A stretch of 7,968 nt of DNA, from the NCBI GenBank assembly GCA_964448445.1, contig CAYVAU010000061.1, positions 1-7,968 of the forward strand, given 5' to 3'. A program made the position numbers and the translations under genes. Position 1 is the first letter of the stretch; each line of letters opens with the position of its first letter. The stretch is from B73-G16 sp964448445. GTDB lineage: Bacteria; Desulfobacterota; B13-G15. Shown here in pieces: positions 1 to 5,343 of the stretch. The notes below the pieces were generated by a model. The model was not told the origin of the DNA. It did not search any database and saw only the letters and a program-made list of their open reading frames with translations.

Positions 1-349
1 AGGCCATGGGCTATGAGGTGGTCTGGGGGCCTTAGGCCCAGGGAGCCTGGGGATCCGGTTGAGGTCGACACCCTCACTGTGAGTCTTTCCCCCCGGCAGG
101 GTGGTTAAGCAGTTCAGTGCCAGGGATGTGGTATCCAGGTGGAATGTGAAAGAGGATCTTCTCCAGTGCGAGTTCTCGTTGTGGGAGAAGGTTTCTTGAG
201 GCTTTACTGGAAACTTACCGTGTTTTACCTTCAAGGGTTCTGGACCAACTGCCTCCTTCCCCCTTTAGTGCTTTTTAACCTATGCAATACAGCGATTTGG
301 CATGTTTTTTGAGTGCATTTATCAATGCAGGCACATGGGGAGGTAAAAG
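1..349. other. Upstream region without a confident gene
   Basis: No ORF of convincing length is present. Frame 3 reads AMGYEVVWGP and stops at 33-35. Frame 1 is open from the window edge to a stop at 106-108, ending DTLTVSLSPRQGG. A 32-codon GTG ORF (101-199, frame 2) has coding-like composition. At most one of these is the tail of an upstream gene; alternatively they are frames of a decayed gene. A 6-bp hairpin CCCAGG/CCTGGG lies at 37-51, and a second hairpin TGCATT-TATC-AATGCA at 314-329 in the leader of the next gene. No tRNA, rRNA or repeat array was seen. Confidence 0.4.
298..313 (+). promoter_or_regulatory. Possible sigma-54 promoter of the glycosyltransferase gene (weak -12)
   Basis: The sequence TGGCATG-TTTT-TTGAG resembles the sigma-54 consensus TGGCACG-N4-TTGCW. 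The -24 GG is at 299-300, but the -12 dinucleotide is GA (311-312) instead of GC. It shares the exact TGGCATG block with the better site upstream of fliL. A start near 324 would leave a leader of about 26 nt carrying the GGGGAGG Shine-Dalgarno (337-343). The -12 mismatch is at a highly conserved position, so this is tentative. Confidence 0.35.
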
Positions 350-1975
350 ATGAGTGAGGTGAAGCTTTCCTTGTGTATGATTGTGAAAGATGAGGAAGAA
401 GCGCTTCCGGGGTGTTTGGAGAGTGTCAGGGGGCTGGTGGATGAAATCATTGTGGTGGATACGGGTTCCAGGGATCGGACCCCTGAGATTGCGAAGAAAT
501 ATGGGGCAAAGGTATTTTCCTTCAAGTGGATCAACGATTTTGCCGCCGCAAGGAACGAATCCTTAAGGCATGCAACGGGGGATTACATTTTTTGGCTTGA
601 TGCAGATGATAGGCTCCCGGAAGAGGAGAGAGAAAAGTTTTCCCGCTGGAGGGATTCCCTTCCTAGGGATGGAAAGAAGGCCTACTACTTCACGGTCGAA
701 TGCCCTGAAAGGGGCGAGGATTTCTTCAGCAGGTTTGCAAACCAAGTGAGAGCCTTCCCCAATCTGCCCGAGGTGCAATTTGTAAGGAGGATCCATGAAT
801 CTGTCATCGAGAGCCTGCAAGTTTTGGGGATCCCCATTGAGGAAAGCGGAGTGAGGATCTTCCATGCGGGTTATTCGGACCCCGAAATTATAAAACGAAA
901 GGCAAAGCGGAACTTAAAGATGCTGCTTACCGCCTTGGCGGAAAATCCTAACGATGCCGTCATTCACTGGCACCTGAGCATGACTTACGGGATCCTCGGC
1001 AATCACAGAAAGGCCCTGCAACATGCTAAAAAGTTCCTTCAAGAAGGAAAGCTCAAGGAGGAGTGGGAGATAGCGGCGATACTGAACGTCGCCAGGTGCC
1101 ATTGCCATCTGAAGGAGTGGAATAAGGCGGAGCAGATGTACATAAAGGCCCTTGAGAAGGCCCCCGATGACCCCATGGCCCTCTTTCTTGCGGCGGGCTT
1201 TTATCTTGAAAGGGGAAGGGAAGAAGAAGCACTTAAACTCCTTGAGCATTTGAAAGAAACGGGGTTCAGGATTACTCGCGTTCCCTTCCCCGTAATTTAT
1301 GCAAAATACTTGGCCCATCTCTGGCTGGGGAATCTGTATTCCCTCAGGGGTGACGAAGAACGGGCCCTGGAGGAGTACCTTGAGGCCTCGCGCCTGTCCC
1401 CAAAGGGGGAGTTGAGGGGTAAGTATGCCCTCCTGGGGGAGGCGGCTTTAAGGAGAGGGGACATCGAGAAAGCCAAAGAGTTTCTTGAGCTTGCAAAAGC
1501 AGAGGATCCCTTAAACCCTGATGTGCTTTCAAACTTGGGGATAGTTTACAGGAGGCTTTCGGATATGAAACGGGCCGAAGAGTGCTTCAGGGAAGCCCTC
1601 AAAGTCGATCCCAGCCACTTTGAGGCCCTTTCAAACCTTGGACATTTGCTCCTTTCTATGAACAGGACGGATGAGGCGTGTGGGGTTTTCCTCAAGGCCC
1701 TTGAGGAGGACCTTCAGGCAGAGGACCTGCATCTGGGATTAAGCCTCTCATATGCCCTTGAAGGGAAGATAGAGGAGATGATCCCCCACTGTCGTTCCCT
1801 TCTGATCTCCCTTGAGCAGCCGATACCTGAGGTGGTTGAGAGCCTTTCGGACCTTGCCCGTCTCTATGAGGAGATAGGGGAGGCCTTGAGAGAGAGGGGG
1901 AGGAAATATGAGGCCTACTTGGCCTTAAGGACTGCCAAGGCGCTCTATGAGAAGGAAGCTCTTGTGAGCGCCTAA
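350..1975 (+). CDS. Family 2 glycosyltransferase with C-terminal TPR repeats, probably flagellin-modifying
   Basis: This 541-residue cytoplasmic protein has two parts. Residues 5 to about 175 form a GT-A glycosyltransferase of the SunS/LgtF-like GT2 type: the opening LSLCMIVKDEE, the nucleotide-binding stretch IIVVDTGSRD (34-42), DFAAARN, and the metal-binding DAD inside WLDADDRL (82-89). RRIHESV and IFHAGY are typical of the later part of this domain. From about residue 190 to the end it is helical TPR, with clear units at about 245-275, 322-350, 355-385, 388-420 and 422-450 (for example SNLGIVYRRL..KRAEECFREALKVDP). There is no signal peptide or membrane segment. The ATG follows a good Shine-Dalgarno, GGGGAGG (337-343). 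The gene lies immediately upstream of flagellin in the same direction, so the inferred role is transfer of sugar to flagellin, with the TPR part recognising the protein. Donor sugar and target residues cannot be read from sequence. A role in surface polysaccharide synthesis is the alternative. Confidence 0.85.
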   Translation: MSEVKLSLCMIVKDEEEALPGCLESVRGLVDEIIVVDTGSRDRTPEIAKKYGAKVFSFKWINDFAAARNESLRHATGDYIFWLDADDRLPEEEREKFSRWRDSLPRDGKKAYYFTVECPERGEDFFSRFANQVRAFPNLPEVQFVRRIHESVIESLQVLGIPIEESGVRIFHAGYSDPEIIKRKAKRNLKMLLTALAENPNDAVIHWHLSMTYGILGNHRKALQHAKKFLQEGKLKEEWEIAAILNVARCHCHLKEWNKAEQMYIKALEKAPDDPMALFLAAGFYLERGREEEALKLLEHLKETGFRITRVPFPVIYAKYLAHLWLGNLYSLRGDEERALEEYLEASRLSPKGELRGKYALLGEAALRRGDIEKAKEFLELAKAEDPLNPDVLSNLGIVYRRLSDMKRAEECFREALKVDPSHFEALSNLGHLLLSMNRTDEACGVFLKALEEDLQAEDLHLGLSLSYALEGKIEEMIPHCRSLLISLEQPIPEVVESLSDLARLYEEIGEALRERGRKYEAYLALRTAKALYEKEALVSA

Positions 1976-1999
1976 AGTTCCCCGCCACCTTGCCGAATT
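1973..1999 (+). promoter_or_regulatory. Sigma-28 (FliA) promoter of flagellin
   Basis: TAAAGTTC (1973-1980), an 11-nt spacer, then GCCGAATT (1992-1999) matches the sigma-28 consensus TAAAGTTT-N11-GCCGATAA closely, with the exact spacing. The first three bases of the -35 element are the TAA stop codon of the glycosyltransferase gene. Transcription would start near 2005-2007, giving a flagellin leader of about 115 nt. This is the standard late-class promoter type for flagellin. Confidence 0.88.
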
Positions 2000-2063
2000 T
2001 TTATATGGAAGTGGGTGCCCCAAAGCCGCCTGCCGGGTCGGGGGCACCTTTAGGGTGGCGGGG
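1980..2063 (+). repeat. Nested inverted repeats across the flagellin promoter and leader
   Basis: The outer arms CCCCGCCACC (1980-1989) and GGTGGCGGGG (2054-2063) are perfectly complementary. They extend to 12 pairs with one G-U. The left arm coincides with the spacer of the sigma-28 promoter. An inner pair, GGTGCCCC (2014-2021) and GGGGCACC (2041-2048), lies inside. Only RNA reading through from the upstream gene contains both outer arms; RNA started at the sigma-28 promoter contains only the inner pair. No T-tract follows, so it is not a classical terminator. Confidence 0.6.
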
Positions 2064-2078
2064 TAGAAATAGCCCGGC

Positions 2079-2098
2079 CCAGGTCCGAAAGGACCTGG
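2079..2098 (+). promoter_or_regulatory. GAAA-tetraloop hairpin in the flagellin leader
   Basis: CCAGGTCC, GAAA, GGACCTGG form a perfect 8-bp stem capped by a GNRA-type loop. It ends a few bases before the purine-rich AAAGGAGGAGGA ribosome-binding stretch (2101-2112). Such a hairpin could stabilise the abundant flagellin mRNA or hold the ribosome site open; this is an inference. Confidence 0.55.
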
Positions 2099-2119
2099 AG
2101 AAAGGAGGAGGATTCGGGC

Positions 2120-2629
2120 ATGGCTGTGTTGAAGGTGGCACACAATATCTCGGCCCTTGAGGCCCACAGGTGGTTAAGTATCGCCGATGCAAGCATGGCC
2201 AAATCGCTGGAGCGGCTCTCATCCGGCTACAGGATCAATCGGGCCGCCGATGATGCGGCAGGTCTCGCCATAAGCAGCCGATTGAGGGCCCAGATAAGGA
2301 GCCTGCAGCAGGCCCAGCGCAACACCGAGCAGGCGATATCGATGATCCANNNNNNNNNNNNNNNNNNNNNNNNNNNNNNNNNNNNNNNNNNNNNNNNNNN
2401 NNNNNNNNNNNNNNNNNNNNNNNNNNNNNNNNNNNNNNNNNNNNNNNNNTCCAACCTGGCGGTGAGTGTTGAAAATTACATCGCTTCTGATTCCACCATC
2501 CGCGATACTGACATGGCCATGGAGATGATCAACTTCACCAAGTACCAGATCCTGGTGCAGACCTCGATGGCGATGCTCGCTCACGCCAATGCCCTTCCTC
2601 AGAACATCCTTGCCCTCATCGGGCGCTAA
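2120..2629 (+). CDS. fliC: Flagellin, interrupted by an assembly gap
   Basis: This is the structural subunit of the flagellar filament, exported by the flagellar type III system. The N-terminal part (about 76 residues, 2120-2349) has the conserved D0/D1 sequence: NISALEAHR, the hallmark KSLERLSSGYRINRAADDAAGLAIS, and QAQRNTEQAISMI. The C-terminal part (from 2450) has SVENYIASDSTIRDTDMAMEMINFTK and ends QNILALIGR, matching the D1/D0 C-terminus. Between them are 100 N. The apparent 169 residues are too few for a normal flagellin (usually 260 or more), so the true gap is almost certainly longer. The frame across it cannot be trusted, and the two ends could belong to two different tandem flagellin genes. 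The ATG has AGGAGG (2106-2111) 8 nt upstream. The gene lies behind a sigma-28 promoter and before a strong hairpin, with the fliD-fliS operon next. Confidence 0.92.
   Translation: MAVLKVAHNISALEAHRWLSIADASMAKSLERLSSGYRINRAADDAAGLAISSRLRAQIRSLQQAQRNTEQAISMIXXXXXXXXXXXXXXXXXXXXXXXXXXXXXXXXXXSNLAVSVENYIASDSTIRDTDMAMEMINFTKYQILVQTSMAMLAHANALPQNILALIGR
2350..2449. other. Assembly gap of exactly 100 N
   Basis: The run is exactly 100 N, the conventional placeholder for a gap of unknown size. It falls in the central flagellin region, where hypervariable or tandemly repeated sequence often breaks assemblies. Confidence 0.97.
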
Positions 2630-2635
2630 CTCTAA

Positions 2636-2667
2636 AGGAGGGGCAGGGCTACTGCCCTGCCCCTCTT
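2636..2667 (+). terminator. Strong hairpin after flagellin, no clear U-tract
   Basis: GGGGCAGGGC and GCCCTGCCCC close a TACT loop. The perfect core is 12 bp, extending to 14 with one G-U. It begins within 10 nt of the flagellin stop. Only TTGAAGCTCTTT follows, so a classical U-run is missing. It may act as a partial terminator or as a 3' stabiliser that keeps flagellin mRNA abundant while letting some transcription into flaG-fliD. Confidence 0.65.
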
Positions 2668-2684
2668 GAAGCTCTTTGGGGCGC

Positions 2685-3113
2685 ATGATGAAGGTCGAGG
2701 GTGTTAACAGGAATGAGAGGCTTTGGCCCCCTGAGGAGGTTGAAGGAAGGGTCAGGGGAGAGAGAAGGGTAAGGGAGATAAGGACTGACGTTTCGCTTGA
2801 TCAGAAAGAAAACAGGCTTCTTTCGGAAGGCACCAGGGGTAGCAAGAGGTTGCAGAGGGGGGAGCTTGAGAGGCTGAAGAACGAGGTGCAGAGGCTTCAG
2901 GAGCTTTTGAGGGAAAAGATCAGGGAGTTCCTTGAGCGACATGATCTCACCATCCGCTATCTCATCCATAGACCTACAAAGTCGGTTGTGACTCAGCTGA
3001 TAGAGCGGAAAAGCGGAAAGGTGATAAAGCAAATCCCTTCCGAGGAGGCCTTAAGACTCAAGGCGAAATTCGCCGAATTGACGGAAAAATCCCAAGGAGA
3101 GGATGAAGGATGA
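2685..3113 (+). CDS. flaG: FlaG family flagellar protein
   Basis: This small cytoplasmic protein (about 142 residues from this ATG) is encoded between flagellin and fliD. The C-terminal FlaG domain is clear: FLERHDLTIRYLIHRPTKSVVTQLIERKSGKVIKQIPSEEALRLKAKFAEL, broken here only for description, with the family hallmark of a V..D/I..K(S/T)G(K/E)VI.QIP.EE..L ending. The N-terminal half is highly charged and includes a predicted coiled-coil stretch (GELERLKNEVQRLQELL). FlaG influences filament length in several bacteria; its biochemistry is poorly known. A TTG at 2676 or a second ATG at 2688 are alternative starts. None has a strong Shine-Dalgarno, although GGGG at 2678-2681 suits 2685 or 2688. 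The stop overlaps the fliD start as ATGA, indicating translational coupling. No separate promoter was seen, so transcription probably comes through the flagellin hairpin. Confidence 0.85.
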   Translation: MMKVEGVNRNERLWPPEEVEGRVRGERRVREIRTDVSLDQKENRLLSEGTRGSKRLQRGELERLKNEVQRLQELLREKIREFLERHDLTIRYLIHRPTKSVVTQLIERKSGKVIKQIPSEEALRLKAKFAELTEKSQGEDEG

Positions 3114-4450
3114 CCACAGTAGGACCAACCCAGTACATAAGTGGGCTCGTTTCCTCCCTTGATTGGTCGAACGTGATAGACGAATTGATGCAGGTATACC
3201 GCTCTCAAAGGATCGAGCCCCTTGAGGACAGGAGGAGCGATTTCGAGGAGAAGCTTTCCGCATGGCAAGAGCTGAGCAGCAAGCTCTCGGACCTGAAGAA
3301 TGCCGTTGAGGCCATCTCGGGGGGGAGCGCCTTCTCGGTCTATCAGGCCACGCTCAGTTCCTCGGCAACCGACAACCCCGAGAGCATCCTCACAGTCACC
3401 GCCTCTTCTTCGGCCCAAGAAGGGGTTTATTACCTTGAAGTCCTTCAGATCGCCCAGGCTCATCAGATGGCATCCAAGTCCTTTTCCAGCGCCACCGATC
3501 CCCTAGGACTTTCGGGAACCGTGACGATAAACGGGGTCGATATAACCGTTGCTGACACCGACAGCCTCTATGATGTGAGGGATAAGATAAATTCCTCGGC
3601 TGATGGAGTGGTAGCCTCAGTGCTTAAGGTCTCTGATACAGAATGGAAACTTTTGCTCACCTCCGAAGAAACGGGGACCGCCAATCAGATCACGGTTGAT
3701 GATCCGGAGGGCCTTTTCGACTTCACCACCACAGTAGAAGCTCAGGATGCCATCCTCGAGGTGAATTCCATACAGATTACCAGGCCCTCAAATGTTATAA
3801 GAGACGCAATAGAGGGATTGACGATAAAGCTCAAGCGTGCTGCCTCTGGAACTACAATAACCCTTACAGTTTCTAAAGATCTCGAGGCCATAGAGCAGAA
3901 CATCCAGCAGTTTGTCGATGCGTACAATGAAGTCCATTCCTTTGTCAGCGATCAGTTCACTTATTCTGAAGGGACGGAAAAGCCCCTTATGGGGGAGGTG
4001 ACGCTTCACGGCATTCAATCCAACCTTCAGTCCAGAATCCTTCAAACTGTTTCAGACCTCCCTGATGGCTGGAACGCCCTGACTTTCTATGGGGTGAGTT
4101 TTGATCGCTACGGCAACCTCAGCTTCGATTCCTCGGAGTTTGAGTCGAAGTTCTCCGAGGACCCCGATACCACCATCCAGCTTTTCACCTCGGTGGCCTC
4201 ATCCCTTGAGGATTATCTCGATGATGTGACCGATCCCTATACGGGTCTCATAAAAACGAAGACCGATTCCCTCCAGAGCCAGATCGATGACATAAATGAG
4301 CAAATTGAGCGCCAGGAGTTCCTCCTTGACCTTAAGCGACAGAGGCTGATGGAGCAATTCATAGCCCTTGAAGATGCCTTAAGCCAACTCAGGGCCTTGA
4401 GCAGCTGGCTCAGTCAACAGATAGAGGCGAGCTTTGGCAATTACACCTAA
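3110..4450 (+). CDS. fliD: Flagellar filament cap protein FliD (HAP2)
   Basis: This protein is secreted through the flagellar channel and forms the cap under which flagellin subunits fold onto the filament tip. The 446 residues are within the usual size. The N-terminus YISGLVSSLDWSNVIDELM is the FliD_N signature, and the FliD_N domain runs to about residue 115. The beta-rich middle domains follow (GTVTINGVDI, LLLTSEETG). From about 220 to the end is FliD_C, including IQQFVDAYNEVHSFVSDQ and the C-terminal coiled coil (about 385-440, DSLQSQIDDINEQIERQE...). The last residues are ASFGNYT. The gene overlaps flaG by four bases and is followed 12 nt later by fliS. Export is expected to need the FliT-type chaperone encoded two genes downstream. 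Confidence 0.96.
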   Translation: MTTVGPTQYISGLVSSLDWSNVIDELMQVYRSQRIEPLEDRRSDFEEKLSAWQELSSKLSDLKNAVEAISGGSAFSVYQATLSSSATDNPESILTVTASSSAQEGVYYLEVLQIAQAHQMASKSFSSATDPLGLSGTVTINGVDITVADTDSLYDVRDKINSSADGVVASVLKVSDTEWKLLLTSEETGTANQITVDDPEGLFDFTTTVEAQDAILEVNSIQITRPSNVIRDAIEGLTIKLKRAASGTTITLTVSKDLEAIEQNIQQFVDAYNEVHSFVSDQFTYSEGTEKPLMGEVTLHGIQSNLQSRILQTVSDLPDGWNALTFYGVSFDRYGNLSFDSSEFESKFSEDPDTTIQLFTSVASSLEDYLDDVTDPYTGLIKTKTDSLQSQIDDINEQIERQEFLLDLKRQRLMEQFIALEDALSQLRALSSWLSQQIEASFGNYT

Positions 4451-4462
4451 GGAGGTGGGATC

Positions 4463-4837
4463 ATGCAGAAGGCCCTAAGCAGTTACAAGGAGACCCAGGT
4501 CATGACCTCCGATCCGCTGAAGCTGGTCGTGCTCCTTTACGATGAAGGCATACGCTACCTTAAGGAGGCCATCGAGGCCTACAAGCAAAAAGATTACGAG
4601 AGAAAGTCCGAGAGGCTGATTTACGGGATGGAGGTGATCTCGGAGCTGCTCGCTTCCCTCGATCTGGAGAAGGGAGGGGACATCGCCAAGAGGCTTCAGG
4701 CCATTTACACCTTCATGCTGCAAGAGCTGCTGCTTGCCGATGCCGAGGAAAGCATCGAGAGGATAGAAAAGATCATAAAGATGCTTGAGGAGTTGCGGGA
4801 TACCTGGAAGGAGTTACAAAATAAAAAGGGAGGATAA
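4463..4837 (+). CDS. fliS: Flagellin export chaperone FliS
   Basis: This 124-residue all-helical cytoplasmic chaperone binds the C-terminal D0 region of flagellin and prevents premature polymerisation. The family pattern is evident: an N-terminal SSYKETQVMTSDPLKLVVLLYDEGI, then DYERKSERLIYGMEVISELLASLDLEKGGDIAKRL and LQAIYTFMLQELLLAD. The charged tail ELQNKKGG is typical. The ribosome site TAAGGAGGTG (4448-4457) is a near-perfect anti-16S match and includes the fliD stop codon. The gene ends in TAATG, overlapping the next start by one base. Confidence 0.96.
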   Translation: MQKALSSYKETQVMTSDPLKLVVLLYDEGIRYLKEAIEAYKQKDYERKSERLIYGMEVISELLASLDLEKGGDIAKRLQAIYTFMLQELLLADAEESIERIEKIIKMLEELRDTWKELQNKKGG

Positions 4838-5148
4838 TGGGGCTTTCCGAGATAGAAAGGCTCTTGGAAGAGGAAGAGGCCCTCTTGCAGGCAGGAGAAT
4901 TTGAATCCCTCCGGAGGGTTAGCAGTAGGCTCAAGGGATTGATGGAAAAACTTGGGGAAATCCGAGGGGAGGACCCTTCGAAGCTTAAGGCCGTCCTTGA
5001 GAAGGCAAAAAGGTGTGAAGAGCTCATCCTTCAGGCCATCCGGGACCAGAGGGAGCTTTTGCGGAGGGTTCGCGAGCAGAAGGCTTCCCTGAAGGGATAT
5101 GTACAAGGAGGGCAGAAGGGGGCCTTCCTCTTCAGCAAGAGATGCTAA
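4837..5148 (+). CDS. fliT: FliT/FlgN-like flagellar export chaperone
   Basis: This 103-residue protein is almost entirely helical and charged (EIERLLEEEEALLQAGEFESLRRVSSRLKGLMEKL), with a second helix pair and a tail LKGYVQGGQKGAFLFSKR. That layout, with a glycine-rich tail after a Y, fits the FlgN/FliT export-chaperone superfamily, whose sequences diverge greatly. Placement directly after fliS, with one shared base at the junction, is the usual fliT position and suggests it serves FliD. The call rests on context and helical pattern more than on specific residues; an FlgN-type chaperone for hook-associated proteins is the alternative. The ATG follows AAGGGAGG (4826-4833). Confidence 0.65.
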   Translation: MGLSEIERLLEEEEALLQAGEFESLRRVSSRLKGLMEKLGEIRGEDPSKLKAVLEKAKRCEELILQAIRDQRELLRRVREQKASLKGYVQGGQKGAFLFSKRC

Positions 5149-5149
5149 G

Positions 5150-5326
5150 ATGTATCCCATCCTTTTCATAAACCAGGTCATAAAGGCCTACCATCAACAG
5201 CTCGAAACCAAGGGGAAACCCGCCAGGGTCCTGCATCGAAGATCCACCCTTGAGGTGAAGGATTCCGTCTCCATTTCCAGGGAAGCCAGGGAACTCTTGC
5301 GGAAAAGCCGCCTCCAGAAGGCCTAA
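5150..5326 (+). CDS. Small FlgM-like flagellar protein (58 aa)
   Basis: The start at ATG 5150 is preferred. It lies one base after the fliT-like stop, and INQVIKAYHQQL then forms the N-terminus. The ATG at 5099 would overlap the upstream gene by 50 bases and add a low-complexity lead. No strong Shine-Dalgarno precedes 5150, so translation probably depends on coupling. The C-terminal third, DSVSISREARELLRKS, resembles the linker motif D-x-V-x-[IL]-S-x-EA-[RK] common in the N-terminal half of FlgM proteins. The protein ends right there, with no room for the sigma-28-binding C-terminal helices. It resembles the small proteins annotated as FlgM-associated in Desulfovibrio-type flagellar operons. 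Its function is unknown to me; a role related to FlgM or sigma-28 is an inference from motif and context. Confidence 0.6.
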   Translation: MYPILFINQVIKAYHQQLETKGKPARVLHRRSTLEVKDSVSISREARELLRKSRLQKA

Positions 5327-5343
5327 AGTTCGAGGCCGTTTTT
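5320..5343 (+). terminator. Weak hairpin plus T-run between convergent genes
   Basis: GGCCT (5320-5324) and AGGCC (5333-5337) form a 5-bp stem with an 8-nt loop, followed by GTTTTTC. It sits at the end of the fliD-fliS operon and overlaps both convergent stop codons. The short stem makes it a weak candidate. Confidence 0.35.

Noticed and set aside
2350..2449. Low-complexity or repeat insertion within flagellin
   Set aside because: The run is N placeholder bases, an assembly gap and not sequence.
2219..2686. Minus-strand ORF of 155 codons across flagellin
   Set aside because: It is antisense to clear flagellin coding sequence, includes the N gap, and has no family features.
3072..3079. GCCGAATT resembling the flagellin -10 element
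   Set aside because: No acceptable TAAAGTTT-like -35 lies 11 nt upstream, and it is inside flaG coding sequence.
2993..3463. Minus-strand ORF of 156 codons over flaG and fliD
   Set aside because: It is a shadow of strongly conserved FlaG and FliD reading frames and has no recognisable protein motif.
5099..5149. Upstream ATG 5099 as the start of the small FlgM-like gene
   Set aside because: It would overlap the fliT-like gene by 50 bases, has no properly spaced ribosome site and adds low-complexity residues; ATG 5150 abuts the previous stop.
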